From positions 3,348,001-3,412,000 of the forward strand of contig NZ_CP080421.1 in assembly GCF_019457515.1 (NCBI RefSeq): DNA of 64,000 bases. Reading direction: 5' to 3'. The translations under genes and the position numbers were made by a program. Source of the stretch: Shewanella mesophila. Lineage in GTDB: Bacteria; Pseudomonadota; Gammaproteobacteria; Enterobacterales; Shewanellaceae. Below are positions 55,284-64,000 of the stretch, one piece after another (the first letter of the stretch is position 1; the number at the start of each line of letters is the position of its first letter). The notes under the pieces were generated by a model that did no database searches, had not been told where the DNA came from, and saw only the letters and a list, made by a program, of their open reading frames with translations.

Positions 55284-56693
55284 ATGTTAAGACCCCTTGT
55301 TTTATGTTTGTTAATACTCTTTAGTGCGATTCCATCATTTAGTCAGGCTTCTGAAAGTCAAAATCCGACGACGGATACATGGCATTATGTAGACGCGCAA
55401 GGTCAACTAAAAATCAAGTTATACTTCTTCTGGTCTAAGACCTGCCCTCACTGCGCCGAGGCTCATCCATTCATCGATGCCCTACCTGAAAAATATCCTT
55501 GGATTGAACTTGAGTCCCATATGGTTTCAGCAGAAGGAACCATGAATAAATGGCAGCAGATAGCAAGTGAAACTAAGGTTGAAGCACGTTCTGTTCCTTA
55601 TATAGCCTCATGTGAAAAAGCCACCGTGGGATATAGCAGCCAAGCCGTGACGGGTGAGTATATTTTACAAAACCTCAAAGCATGCTATCTCGCATTAGGT
55701 GGAAAAATCGATGAAGCCGACACTGATATAGCGCAAGTTAATACTCCTGCAGATGATGCATCTCCATTATTTGCCACTTGTAGTGAAAGTGCAGAGGAAG
55801 GTACCTGCGATTTAGGCTTAGGCAACAACGACGAAACTCAGGTTAGCAATGTACAACCTATTGAATTGCCGCTGATTGGAGTGATTGCACCAGAAACACT
55901 GTCTCTTCCTGTGCTGACAGTAGTCCTTGCAGGAGTCGATGCATTTAATCCATGCGCCTTCTTCGTCTTACTCTTCTTACTATCGATTATGGTCAACGCC
56001 AAAAGCCGCAGTCGCATGCTGATCGTTGGCGGGATATTTGTCTTTTTCTCAGGCTTTATCTACTTCTTATTTATGATCGCTTGGCTCAATATTTTTGAGT
56101 TACTCGGCGCTGGCAGCGATGGAGGACTGATAATTCTAGGCGCAGGGCTAATGGCGCTCATTGCAGGTACGATCAATATTAAGGACTATTTTTTCACTAA
56201 AGGTGAGGTCACCTTATCAATGTCTGCTGAGAATCGCACCGGACTGATAAAGCGTATGGGCAAACTCACTAGTGCTAGCAGTATGGCGGCTATGATAGCC
56301 GGCACTGTAGTATTAGCCATCCTTGCCAACGCATACGAACTATTGTGCACAGCAGGATTCCCGATGATCTACACCAGCGTCCTTTCGATGCATGAACTCC
56401 CATCTATGGAGCGCTACATGTATTTGGTGTTTTATAATATCGTCTATGTGATCCCGCTTGCTGCCATTGTTATTGCCTTTAGCGCGACTCTAGGTAAACG
56501 TAAACTGACGGAAAAAGAGGGGCAAACCCTAAAACTGATGTCCGGCATTATGATGATTGGCCTAGGCGGAACATTAGCGGTAGACCCAACGGCGCTGCAA
56601 AATGTTACCTTAGCAATAGGCTTAATCGCGGCCTCAATCGGTTTAACCTTTGTGGTGACGCTAACGAGAAAACTGGTGACTAAAAACAGCTAA
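55284..56693 (+). CDS. Thioredoxin-CcdA fusion, thiol-disulfide membrane protein
   Basis: 469 residues from ATG 55284 (GGGAGGG site; an upstream start lacks this). Signal peptide, then a periplasmic thioredoxin fold (about 35-130) with the active site CPHC at C54 and C57 (WSKTCPHCAEAH), a Cys-containing spacer, and a C-terminal CcdA/DsbD-like membrane part of about six to eight helices with the paired cysteines NPCAFF and ELLCTAG. The fusion probably passes reducing power from the cytoplasm to periplasmic thiols, as DsbD does, but with a fused single thioredoxin. The substrate is not evident. Confidence 0.85.
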   Translation: MLRPLVLCLLILFSAIPSFSQASESQNPTTDTWHYVDAQGQLKIKLYFFWSKTCPHCAEAHPFIDALPEKYPWIELESHMVSAEGTMNKWQQIASETKVEARSVPYIASCEKATVGYSSQAVTGEYILQNLKACYLALGGKIDEADTDIAQVNTPADDASPLFATCSESAEEGTCDLGLGNNDETQVSNVQPIELPLIGVIAPETLSLPVLTVVLAGVDAFNPCAFFVLLFLLSIMVNAKSRSRMLIVGGIFVFFSGFIYFLFMIAWLNIFELLGAGSDGGLIILGAGLMALIAGTINIKDYFFTKGEVTLSMSAENRTGLIKRMGKLTSASSMAAMIAGTVVLAILANAYELLCTAGFPMIYTSVLSMHELPSMERYMYLVFYNIVYVIPLAAIVIAFSATLGKRKLTEKEGQTLKLMSGIMMIGLGGTLAVDPTALQNVTLAIGLIAASIGLTFVVTLTRKLVTKNS

Positions 56694-56827
56694 TGAGTCG
56701 TTTCTTGAGGGTGAGCACTCTTGGTTAAAGTTCACCCTAAAGTTTTACTAAGCTGAGCCGATAATACTGTAGTTAAGATGTGTCATCCCATTTAGCAACA
56801 GACATACATCAGTGTAAGGCGGTAATT

Positions 56828-57025
56828 ATGGCAGTAACAGTTGGGACAAGTAATCTTCAACCAAACCTAAGCAATGGAAGCGTTGGTGTTAAAGTCGCTC
56901 AACTTGCTAAAGAGCAACAACGGGCAGAGGGAGAGATTGCACTACAACTGATAGAGGCGGTGGATGCTGCTCCTAGCGCAGCACCTGTTGGTAATAGTGG
57001 TCACAATATCAATACAACAGCTTAG
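56828..57025 (+). CDS. YjfB-like small protein
   Basis: 65 residues from ATG 56828 (AAGGCGG upstream). The middle (VGVKVAQLAKEQQRAEGEIALQLIEAV) and end (GNSGHNINTTA) resemble the YjfB family, thought to be linked to motility. The match is moderate. An upstream ATG at 56780 is less likely because of its spacing. A terminator follows. Confidence 0.6.
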   Translation: MAVTVGTSNLQPNLSNGSVGVKVAQLAKEQQRAEGEIALQLIEAVDAAPSAAPVGNSGHNINTTA

Positions 57026-57041
57026 TTAGAGCTAAATCGAT

Positions 57042-57069
57042 AAAGCCCCTCCTTTCAGAGGGCTTTTTT
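57042..57069. terminator. Bidirectional terminator after YjfB-like gene
   Basis: Stem AAAGCC-CCTC / GAGGGCTTT with one bulge, followed by a T run. It separates two convergent genes. Confidence 0.75.
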
Positions 57070-57091
57070 ATGCAGGTAAAAATTAGCGCGA

Positions 57092-58246
57092 TCATACTTG
57101 CTCAGCATCATGGGCTTTGGCTTTTCCACTGCAATAGCCGTCGCGCCCCGATGATTTAGCCTGATAGAGGAGAAGATCAGCTCCGCGAGTAACATCGCCG
57201 ACCTCAAGACCTGGTTGCCACTGACAGACCCCCTGAGACACTGTGATATAAGGACTAACATCTGAATCGGGATGAGGGATCTTAACCTGTCTGAGAGCCA
57301 GTTTTATTTTATCTGCGATGTACACCGCCCCTTCAAGGGCGGTATCGGGCAAAATAATCGCAAACTCTTCACCACCATAGCGACAAGCCAGATCTCGTGG
57401 CCGAGAAGCAATACTGTGTAACAGTTCTCCAATTATCTTCAAGCACTCATCGCCAACCTGATGCCCTTCACTATCATTAAGGCGCTTAAAGAAATCGACA
57501 TCAATCAAGATTAACGATAGGGGCGTACTATCACGCTCTGCAGCCTTAACTTCTTTCAGCATAACATCATCAAAATGACGCCTGTTACTAAGATTTGTCA
57601 GTCCGTCAAGAAGTGCCATCTGCTTAAACTGTTGTAAAAGCTGTTGCTTCTCAATATCACTCAAGATAGCCTTTTTAAACCATTCTATTAACACGTTTTG
57701 TCCTGAGATAATGATCACCAGCAAACAGATAAACTTAGTCACTGCAAAAATCGGGGTTTCTGGTATTTCAATCAGGCGAATGATCAGGCCGATCATCATC
57801 AAAGGTAATATACTGATGAGTAACCATCTGCGCTTTGGAAATAGTGAAATAGCGAAAGTAAACACCAAAATATCGACTATGGTTTCAGCGCTATTTAAGG
57901 CGTTGTATTCGCTGAGCACTTCGTAAGAGGTAGTGAGATAGAACTGGCCAATGATGAAGATAATCCAAGCAGCCTCTAACACTAAGATATAGCAACATAC
58001 CAAGCCAAGACTACGTTTCTGTGGTTGCTTATAAATGACGCCTGCAAGCCCAAATAGAGACGCACACAGAACAGGAAGCTCTAACGTAATAAGCTGCTGA
58101 ACTGTAATGATATGTGTTTTTTGCAACATAACGGCGAAGAAGATCGCCGTCAGCAAAAACATCGATAGCAACGCCACCCACTTAATCGATTGAGTAAGGT
58201 ACTGATGAGTTTCTTCTATGACAGCCTCATCGAAGCTTTTTGGCAT
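57092..58246 (-). CDS. Membrane diguanylate cyclase
   Basis: 384 residues from ATG 58246; a GTG four codons upstream is possible. About six membrane helices in the first 200 residues (TM-rich MASE-like region) and a C-terminal GGDEF domain with GGEEF (CRYGGEEFAIILPD) and an I-site RxxD five residues before it (RPRD). It should be an active, feedback-inhibited c-di-GMP synthase. The membrane sensor domain type is not recognised. Confidence 0.9.
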   Translation of the reverse strand: MPKSFDEAVIEETHQYLTQSIKWVALLSMFLLTAIFFAVMLQKTHIITVQQLITLELPVLCASLFGLAGVIYKQPQKRSLGLVCCYILVLEAAWIIFIIGQFYLTTSYEVLSEYNALNSAETIVDILVFTFAISLFPKRRWLLISILPLMMIGLIIRLIEIPETPIFAVTKFICLLVIIISGQNVLIEWFKKAILSDIEKQQLLQQFKQMALLDGLTNLSNRRHFDDVMLKEVKAAERDSTPLSLILIDVDFFKRLNDSEGHQVGDECLKIIGELLHSIASRPRDLACRYGGEEFAIILPDTALEGAVYIADKIKLALRQVKIPHPDSDVSPYITVSQGVCQWQPGLEVGDVTRGADLLLYQAKSSGRDGYCSGKAKAHDAEQV

Positions 58247-58333
58247 ATAATTATTCACTACCTAGAAAAACTCCTCAAATTTGCCAATAAAACACAACCA
58301 TACTCAATAAATTAGCTAAATTATATAGTCGAA

Positions 58334-58362
58334 TAAAAAACAGCCAGCATATAGCTGGCTGT
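58334..58362 (-). terminator. Terminator downstream of ahpF
   Basis: Stem CAGCCAGC / GCTGGCTG, followed on the minus strand by six T residues. Confidence 0.88.
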
Positions 58363-58382
58363 GTTTAACTCAATATACCGCT

Positions 58383-59948
58383 TTAAGCAGCAATCGTTTC
58401 GGTCGATTCGCTGTGGCGAATTAGATAATCGAACGCGCCTAATGAAGCCGTTGCACCACTCCCCATCGCAATGATGATCTGCTTATAAGCCGAGTTAGTT
58501 ACATCTCCCGCAGCAAATACACCCGCAATAGAGGTTTCACCTTTGGCATCAACGATAATTTCACCTCTGTTGGTCAACTCGAGGGTATCTTTTAACCACT
58601 CAGCATTGGGTACCAATCCTATCTGAACAAATATACCGGCTAACTCGACATGATGACTTTCGCCTGTCGCTCTATCTGTGTAGTTAAGTCCATTGACGCG
58701 AGTACCATCACCCGTCACTTCCGTGGTCATCGCCTGAGTAATAATCTTGATATTACCCATTGAGGCAGCTTTGCGCTGTAAAACCTCATCGGCGCGTAAT
58801 TTATTGTCAAACTCTAACACTGTGACATGTTCAACGATATTGGCTAAATCTATCGCAGCTTCAATCCCTGAGTTGCCGCCACCAATCACCGCAACTCGCT
58901 TACCTTTAAACAGTGGACCATCACAATGCGGACAGTAAGCCACACCTTTTCCGCGATACTCCTGCTCACCGGGTACGTTCATTTCACGCCAGCGAGCACC
59001 TGTTGCGAGTAATATGGTTTTACTGCGCAGCACGGCGCCACTTTCTAATTCAAGCTCAAATAGTTGACCAGATTTTAGACTCAAAGCACGCTGATTATCC
59101 ATAATATCGACATCATACTCGTGAACATGGGCTTCTAAATTGGCAACCAGTTTTGGTCCCTCTGTCGCTTTGACAGAGATAAAGTTCTCAATACCGACGG
59201 TTTCAGCCACCTGCCCACCAAACTTATCGGCGACGATGCCTGTACGTAATCCTTTTCGAGCAGCGTAGATAGCCGCCGAGGCTCCTGCTGGGCCACCACC
59301 AACCACTAAAACATCGAACGCCTCTTTCTGATTAAGTTGTTCTGCCTTGCGACTACTCGCATTGACATCGAGCTTATTGAGAATTTCAACAACACTGATC
59401 CCACCAACTGAAAACGCTTTGCCATTGAGATAGACCGAAGGCACCGCCATGATATTACGCTCATTCACTTCTTCTTGAAAAAGTGAACCATCGATCATGA
59501 CATTGGTAATATTAGGATTAATCGCAGCCATCATATTCAGAGCCTGCACAACTTCAGGGCAAGTTTGACAACTCAGTGACACATAGGTCTCAAATTGATA
59601 TTTACCAGGTAGCGCGCGGATCTGCTCAATTAGCTCACTATCGAGCTTGAGTGGATGTCCACCCGTGTGCAATAACGCCAATACTAGTGAAGTAAATTCA
59701 TGCCCCATAGGTAAACCAGCAAAGGTGATTTCACTTTGAGTTTCTTTATTGGTTACAGTCATCGACGGAGTACGCTTACCCTCTGATTCGGTCAATGACA
59801 CTAAATTTGAAATAGTAGTAATATCAGTTGCTAACGACCTTAACTCTTGGGCTTTAGGGCTATCATCTGCCGACACGACAAGTTCAACTGGGCGCTTGAG
59901 GTTTTGCAGATAAGTAGTCAGCTGATTTTTTACATTCGCATCTAACAT
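58383..59948 (-). CDS. ahpF: Alkyl hydroperoxide reductase subunit F
   Basis: 521 residues from ATG 59948 (AGGAG upstream); further upstream in-frame codons are not part of the protein. N-terminal tandem thioredoxin folds with the CxxC in [10 protein letters not shown], then FAD ([10 protein letters not shown]) and NAD ([10 protein letters not shown]) folds with the redox CxxC in YCPHCDGP. It passes electrons from NADH to AhpC. The two genes are separated by a hairpin-rich gap, which fits lower expression than ahpC. Confidence 0.96.
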   Translation of the reverse strand: MLDANVKNQLTTYLQNLKRPVELVVSADDSPKAQELRSLATDITTISNLVSLTESEGKRTPSMTVTNKETQSEITFAGLPMGHEFTSLVLALLHTGGHPLKLDSELIEQIRALPGKYQFETYVSLSCQTCPEVVQALNMMAAINPNITNVMIDGSLFQEEVNERNIMAVPSVYLNGKAFSVGGISVVEILNKLDVNASSRKAEQLNQKEAFDVLVVGGGPAGASAAIYAARKGLRTGIVADKFGGQVAETVGIENFISVKATEGPKLVANLEAHVHEYDVDIMDNQRALSLKSGQLFELELESGAVLRSKTILLATGARWREMNVPGEQEYRGKGVAYCPHCDGPLFKGKRVAVIGGGNSGIEAAIDLANIVEHVTVLEFDNKLRADEVLQRKAASMGNIKIITQAMTTEVTGDGTRVNGLNYTDRATGESHHVELAGIFVQIGLVPNAEWLKDTLELTNRGEIIVDAKGETSIAGVFAAGDVTNSAYKQIIIAMGSGATASLGAFDYLIRHSESTETIAA

Positions 59949-59998
59949 GGAAACTCCTAAAAATAAGACAATGATTAATGAATCAAGAAAACTAAGAT

Positions 59999-60040
59999 AA
60001 AAAACCAGCTCACACTTTGCAGGGGGCGAGCATGAGCTGG
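59999..60040 (-). terminator. Partial terminator between ahpC and ahpF
   Basis: On the minus strand CCAGCTCA, a 20-base loop, TGAGCTGG, followed by T6. The long loop suggests partial read-through into ahpF. Two smaller palindromes lie between it and ahpC (e.g. CCTTATCAGATAAGG at 60074-60088). Confidence 0.7.
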
Positions 60041-60125
60041 CGAGGAGATAATGGGGCTTAGTTACCAACCAAGCCTTATCAGATAAGGGAGATGAATCCT
60101 CATCTGATAGGAGTTAGGCAACTAA

Positions 60126-60695
60126 TTAGATCTTACCAACTAGATCTAAAGATGGTGCGAGTGTCGCTTCACCTGGCTGCCATGCAGCTGGACATACTTC
60201 GCCATCGTGAGTTGCAACATATTGAGCAGCTTGGATCTTACGCACCAACTCAGACGCGCTACGACCAATACCCAAGTCATGAACTTCAGCAACCTTGATT
60301 TGGCCTTCAGGGTTAATCACAAAAGTACCACGAAGCGCTAGGCCATCCTCTTCGATCATCACACCAAAATTACGTGTAATAGTGCCAGTTGGGTCGCCAA
60401 TCATTGGGTAATTGATCTTGCCGATAGTGTCAGAACTATCGTGCCATGCTTTGTGAGTAAAGTGAGTGTCGGTAGATACTGAGTACACTTCAACGCCCAT
60501 AGATTGTAGCTTCTCGTAATGGTCAGCCATGTCACCTAATTCAGTTGGGCAAACAAAAGTGAAATCAGCTGGGTAGAAGAAAACCACTGACCACTTACCT
60601 AATAGATCTTGCTCGGTGACAGAGACAAAGTCGCCATTGTGGTATGCAGTTGCAGAGAAAGGCTTGATTTCAGTGTTGATGATAGATTGTGTCAT
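60126..60695 (-). CDS. ahpC: Alkyl hydroperoxide reductase subunit C (peroxiredoxin)
   Basis: 189 residues, the usual length. Peroxidatic Cys C49 ([12 protein letters not shown]) and resolving Cys C168 (DGEVCPAAW). It reduces hydrogen peroxide and alkyl hydroperoxides, and AhpF recycles it. GGAGC precedes the ATG. A weak OxyR-like site lies upstream. Confidence 0.97.
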   Translation of the reverse strand: MTQSIINTEIKPFSATAYHNGDFVSVTEQDLLGKWSVVFFYPADFTFVCPTELGDMADHYEKLQSMGVEVYSVSTDTHFTHKAWHDSSDTIGKINYPMIGDPTGTITRNFGVMIEEDGLALRGTFVINPEGQIKVAEVHDLGIGRSASELVRKIQAAQYVATHDGEVCPAAWQPGEATLAPSLDLVGKI

Positions 60696-60811
60696 TTATA
60701 GCTCCATTTACGTTATTAACGGATTTTGTTACGGGTTGATGGCAACTGCCGAAACCCAGTATTCGTTGTCGATGGAGTAATAATAGCGACTGTAGATAAT
60801 TAAATATAACG

Positions 60812-60842
60812 GATAAAAGCTATCATGCTAATCGATTTTTAT
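60812..60842. promoter_or_regulatory. Possible OxyR site upstream of ahpC
   Basis: GATAAAAGCTAT followed by CATGCTAATCGAT: partial agreement with the ATAG/CTAT pattern of OxyR. It lies about 120-150 bp before ahpC. Weak match. Confidence 0.3.
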
Positions 60843-60905
60843 AATTGAACTATGTTTTCAACTGAAAAACCGATTAGCCAAAAGATGAAGTCTTTTAAAT
60901 AATAA

Positions 60906-61649
60906 TCATTGCCAGTGCTCAAAACGAGTAAGGCTGCGCACTAAAGGAAAGTCGAGTTGTACTGATAGTTGCTGTGCATCTGCTTTCAAACCACTGCTGC
61001 TAATATCTCTGGCGACTTTGCCAGCGATCACAACCCAGTTGCCACCTCCTGTTAAGCAGGCTCTCACCTCGGAAAAGTGGATCTGCAACAAAGCTAACAA
61101 TTCCCGATTTTGGCTATGTTCCTTCCAGCAATTAAGCACCAAATAACCATCGGCTTTTACCATGCTTGATGCATTAGCTATAAATGTCTCGGTCAATTGA
61201 TTCTCGTCAACACCCTCTGCCCCATAGATATCGGCAAAGATAACATCGGCTTTTTTATGATCACGCTGCACTAAAAACTCAGTCGCATCTTGATGAATGA
61301 GCGAGAGCTTCTTACCTATGGGAAGTTGAAAATAGCGTTTAGCCACCTCGATCACGCTAGCCCTAAGCTCGACTGCGGTGACATTGATCGCCCGATCGTA
61401 ATTACGCAATGCGTGAATAAGTCCCCCACCACCGAGACCCAATACAATCACTCGCTTTGGCTTAATAAACAGTAACACCAATAACATAGCTTGAAGGTAG
61501 GTATGTTGAGGAATATGCGGTGCGCTCTTGAGTAATTTGCTTTGTTCATCGCTGTCGCCAAATGAGAGTAAACGTATGTCTCTATCTTCGAGTACGATCA
61601 CTGGCCCGAACTCATCTTCACTGCGGTGTATCGTCTGATAATCTGTCAT
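60906..61649 (-). CDS. Spermidine-synthase-like methyltransferase-fold protein
   Basis: 247 residues. SAM-fold motif I reads VIVLGLGGGGLIHALRNYD, followed by VTAVELRASVIEVAKRYF (acidic motif II) and DVIFADIYGAEG. These fit the SpeE-like COG0421 family. True spermidine synthases have a larger N-terminal domain, so it could be a methyltransferase-like relative instead. The polyamine-binding residues are not clear to me. It is a single gene upstream of ahpC in its direction. Confidence 0.75.
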   Translation of the reverse strand: MTDYQTIHRSEDEFGPVIVLEDRDIRLLSFGDSDEQSKLLKSAPHIPQHTYLQAMLLVLLFIKPKRVIVLGLGGGGLIHALRNYDRAINVTAVELRASVIEVAKRYFQLPIGKKLSLIHQDATEFLVQRDHKKADVIFADIYGAEGVDENQLTETFIANASSMVKADGYLVLNCWKEHSQNRELLALLQIHFSEVRACLTGGGNWVVIAGKVARDISSSGLKADAQQLSVQLDFPLVRSLTRFEHWQ

Positions 61650-62240
61650 GCAATTTCCAAAATAAGCGCATTACCATTAGCGGCTCATTTCTTTAGTACC
61701 AAAGAGCCAATATTATGAAGTAATTGCCAACGTAACACAGCAATTATCCCTAATATGCACTAACAACTTCGTCGAGCCAGTCATTAAATAAGCTGAACTC
61801 GGGTTAAGAGATGGCATAACGCTAGATGAATTAGCCGTTTTACGCTTGTTTCATCTCAAACTTGTCATTTGTTTTGCTAACAAGGCGTATTTACGCGTCA
61901 ATAGGCCGCCTATTGCAAGTAAATCCAACGCAGTTAGCGGAATAAAGGGCTGTTTGAGATACGTTTATTATCCCGAGTTCAGGTGAAATAGTGATTGAGT
62001 TGAATCAACTTTATCTGCATGCGCCTTGAACCACGCCACTTAAATCCACTAAACAAAAAACTCATCACGCAAACAAGAGGAACAAGTCTAGATACCTTGT
62101 AACTGTGGTAAAAATTGTAGTCAAAGCGCAACGTGACTTGGCGATCCCAAGGCTAGAATCAATGGTTATCGAACGATTAATTGCATAAAAGTAGTCAATG
62201 TAGTATTTGTTTAAAATCTTATGTTTATAGCAATTTACCC
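61650..62240. other. Gap with nested inverted-repeat element
   Basis: Two genes diverge from this 591-bp gap. It contains the 191-bp repeat element described separately (61793-61983). No gene is seen outside it. Confidence 0.6.
61793..61983. repeat. 191-bp nested palindromic element (MITE- or REP-like)
   Basis: Outer arms CTGAACTCGGGTTAA (61793-61807) and TTATCCCGAGTTCAG (61969-61983) are inverted at 14 of 15 positions. Inside are further matched arms: ATCTCAAAC (61853-61861) with GTTTGAGAT (61953-61961), GCTAAC (61876-61881) with GTTAGC (61934-61939), and AATAGG/CCTATT (61900-61914). The RNA or single strand would fold as one long hairpin. It has no ORF of note. Confidence 0.75.
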
Positions 62241-62786
62241 ATGACCCAATCACTACTTATTATCAGTCTTTATATTGTACTTTTTGTTTTCGGCCAACGT
62301 CTACTCAACAATTGGGTTAACAAACTGGCACAGTTAAAACAGGTCACCCACACCCGCGCTAAGTTGGTTACTCAATACATAAGCTATCTGTTTTTCAGCG
62401 TTATGGCTTGCCTAATGATAGTGTCTCTGGGGATTGAATATCAGCAGGTTTCCCTGTTTATCTCCTCTGTTTTTGCTGTATTAGGCGTCGCATTGGTCGC
62501 ACAGTGGTCGATACTCAGTAATATCACCGCAGGTATACTGATCTTTTTCGTATTTCCGTACCGTATTGGCGACAAGATCAAAATCATAGATAAAGATGAA
62601 GATGTGAGTGGCGTTATTGCCGAAATCAGCCTATTTCACGTACTGATAGAACGAGAAGACAATATAGTCATTACCTACCCTAACAATTTGATGTTACAAA
62701 AAGGGGTACTAAAGTTATCCAACAAAGCCCCGAAGGCTATCGCTATCGATGAACACAAAGATCATACCCAGCAGCAAAGCGATTAA
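62241..62786 (+). CDS. Small MscS-family channel
   Basis: 181 residues from ATG 62241, with no clear ribosome site. Membrane helices lie at about 4-22, 45-67 and 70-95. The last pore-type helix SVFAVLGVALVAQWSILSNITAGI is followed by the MscS beta domain (FVFPYRIGDKIKIIDKDEDVSGVIAEISLFHVLIERED in parts, ITYPNNLMLQKGV). It is much smaller than MscS (286 residues), lacking most of the C-terminal cage. Probably a mechanosensitive or ion channel. A CorA-family gene follows 14 bp later. Confidence 0.85.
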   Translation: MTQSLLIISLYIVLFVFGQRLLNNWVNKLAQLKQVTHTRAKLVTQYISYLFFSVMACLMIVSLGIEYQQVSLFISSVFAVLGVALVAQWSILSNITAGILIFFVFPYRIGDKIKIIDKDEDVSGVIAEISLFHVLIEREDNIVITYPNNLMLQKGVLKLSNKAPKAIAIDEHKDHTQQQSD

Positions 62787-62800
62787 ATAGAGGTGTAAGC

Positions 62801-63772
62801 ATGATAACGACCTTACTTTACCATCCCAAAGACGACACTTTAGTCAAGGGAGATGATTCGGCTATCGCGACCTGGCAACAGAGCGAGGACAGCATTATAT
62901 GGCTTAATATCGAAGGGGAATTAACCGCATCGCTGCAACAACAATTACAACAGACCTTTGGCTTACACCCATTGGCGCTTCAAGATGCCTCTCGCGACAG
63001 GCATCCCCCAAAAATTGAAGGCTTCAATGATCACACCTTTATCATCCTAAGAGGATTATCTGCTGACTCAGAATCGATAGACTGCGATAACATCCTACTG
63101 GCACTGTTTATCAGCGAACGTTTCATTATTACCCGTCATTTAGAGCGTTCGTTAAGCATTGAACGCACCATAACAGCTCTCGAATCGGGTTCACTCTCAT
63201 TAAGCGCTGGCACGGGTGCAATAGCACTAAAAATAAGCCGCTTTGTGATTAAGCGCTATCATAAAATCTTGTTTGATCTTGAAGTCCGCCTAGAGGAACT
63301 TGAATCGGTAATGCTCACCACTGCCGATGATAAAGTACTCGCCGAAGTAGTACTTTATAAAACGGATCTCACACGGTTAAGACGTAATTTTCACTATCAC
63401 GTGGAATTATTTAATACCTTACGCGATGAACAATTTGCACCATTCGACGCTAGCTTAGCCCATGAAATTAACGATGTATGTGAACATCAACATCGTGCCG
63501 CCAGTCTCGCGGATCTCTTCTATCAGGTCTCTAGCGATCTTATCGATGGTTATATCTCGATTAGCGCTCATAGGCTAAACAATATTATGAAGGTACTCAC
63601 CATTATCACAGCTATCTTTGTCCCATTAACCTTTATCGCAGGTATTTATGGGATGAATTTTGAGTACATTCCCGAGCTAAAACATCACAATGGGTATTTC
63701 ATCGTCTGGGGAGTCATGTTGACCATCACTGCGGTATTGATCTGGCTATTTAGAAAGAGAAAGTGGATTTAA
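62801..63772 (+). CDS. CorA/ZntB-family divalent cation transporter
   Basis: 323 residues. An N-terminal soluble domain, a long helix (about 150-250), then two C-terminal membrane helices with the pore signature GMN (FIAGIYGMNFEYIPEL) and a basic end (FRKRKWI). The GMN marks CorA-family Mg2+ channels; the closely related ZntB exports zinc, and sequence alone cannot decide. A GAGGTG site precedes the ATG and it is cotranscribed with the MscS gene. Confidence 0.88.
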   Translation: MITTLLYHPKDDTLVKGDDSAIATWQQSEDSIIWLNIEGELTASLQQQLQQTFGLHPLALQDASRDRHPPKIEGFNDHTFIILRGLSADSESIDCDNILLALFISERFIITRHLERSLSIERTITALESGSLSLSAGTGAIALKISRFVIKRYHKILFDLEVRLEELESVMLTTADDKVLAEVVLYKTDLTRLRRNFHYHVELFNTLRDEQFAPFDASLAHEINDVCEHQHRAASLADLFYQVSSDLIDGYISISAHRLNNIMKVLTIITAIFVPLTFIAGIYGMNFEYIPELKHHNGYFIVWGVMLTITAVLIWLFRKRKWI

Positions 63773-63780
63773 TTTGATTC

Positions 63781-63814
63781 AATAAATAGGCGAACCTTAG
63801 TTCGCCTATTTATT
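63781..63814. terminator. Terminator downstream of the CorA-family gene
   Basis: Stem AATAAATAGGCGAA / TTCGCCTATTTATT with a CCTTAG loop, working in both directions between convergent genes. Confidence 0.9.
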
Positions 63815-63858
63815 ATGCTTCAAAAATACTAATTGGCTGGCTTGAGGTTCTCCATAGA

Positions 63859-64000
63859 CTAACGCAGGACTCGATGGAAAAAGGCCACCGCTTGCTGATA
63901 GATCTGTAACGCCAACGCTGGATCGTACCTGTCTCCTTCGTCACGCATAAACGCATGTTGCGCATTAACCTCATGCCAACTAAATGTTCGTCCTGTCTCT
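63859..64000 (-). CDS. Dienelactone hydrolase family protein, C-terminal end
   Basis: The last 46 codons, leftward from the right edge. The reading ...TFSWHEVNAQHAFMRDEGDRYDPALALQIYQQAVAFFHRVLR is the typical end of a carboxymethylenebutenolidase-like alpha/beta hydrolase; the catalytic His lies in NAQHAFMRDEG and the YDPA.A....Q..A..FF motif follows. The rest is outside the window. Confidence 0.75.
   Translation of the reverse strand, partial: ETGRTFSWHEVNAQHAFMRDEGDRYDPALALQIYQQAVAFFHRVLR

Noticed and set aside
59949..60068. Longer ahpF with an extra N-terminal hydrophobic stretch
   Set aside because: The upstream part is AT-rich, out of character with AhpF, and the ATG at 59948 has AGGAG in place and matches the family start.
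1..64000. CRISPR arrays, insertion sequences, prophage genes, tRNA or rRNA genes
   Set aside because: No regularly spaced repeats, transposase or integrase signatures, or rRNA/tRNA-like sequences were noticed in any gap.

Overview
The window looks like a chromosomal segment of a marine gammaproteobacterium, most likely a Shewanella. The evidence is the divergent nrfA/narQP pair, a NagR-type operator in front of nagB, a GlyGly-CTERM subtilase, many c-di-GMP and chemotaxis proteins, the prfB-lysS pair and moderately AT-rich intergenic DNA. No rRNA, tRNA, CRISPR array, insertion sequence or prophage gene was seen.

Layout. 1-3.0 kb: the start of nrfA (leftward) and narQP (rightward) share a control region with NarP-, FNR- and CRP-like sites. 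3.0-11 kb is envelope biology: yacL, the FKBP lipoprotein FkpA, a WD40 lipoprotein, slyX, a COG3014 lipoprotein, LpoB, a large M1-aminopeptidase-like lipoprotein that has lost its catalytic residues, and a small membrane/coiled-coil protein. 11-24 kb is mainly housekeeping: a phosphoribosyltransferase, Tat-exported PhoD, a CBS protein, lrgAB with a LysR regulator, a cyclophilin lipoprotein with a one-base frameshift in its signal peptide, a DUF808 protein, rpiA, a Cdd1-like protein, an exported catalase-like protein, a PH-domain protein, rlhA and a cupin. 24-34.5 kb: a diguanylate cyclase, nagB, rluE, a PAS-GGDEF-EAL protein, lysS, prfB (with programmed frameshift), and a pentapeptide-repeat/K+-channel fusion. 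34.7-39 kb: a 1405-residue formate-dehydrogenase-like fusion. 39-51 kb: a Cache chemoreceptor, a giant subtilase, and a divergent operon mipA-like / DUF3019 / response regulator / histidine kinase, then chrA. 51-64 kb: rlmC, an OhrR-like regulator with a GlpD-like oxidoreductase, an OmpA-like periplasmic protein, a thioredoxin-CcdA fusion, a YjfB-like small protein, a second diguanylate cyclase, ahpC/ahpF, a spermidine-synthase-like protein, a small MscS channel, a CorA-family transporter and the end of a dienelactone hydrolase.

How parts fit together. NarQP probably senses nitrate/nitrite and controls the divergent ammonia-forming nitrite reductase. LpoB and the neighbouring lipoproteins point to peptidoglycan-synthesis control at the outer membrane. 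AhpC/AhpF and the OhrR-like regulator handle peroxides. The least explained unit is the 41-50 kb region. The subtilase and the MipA/DUF3019/two-component operon diverge from a 0.6-kb gap, and each side carries a nearly identical 15-bp motif made of a TGTA direct repeat with 10-bp spacing. This suggests one regulator controls both.

All calls come from reading the sequence and remembered family signatures. No database search or structure prediction was run.
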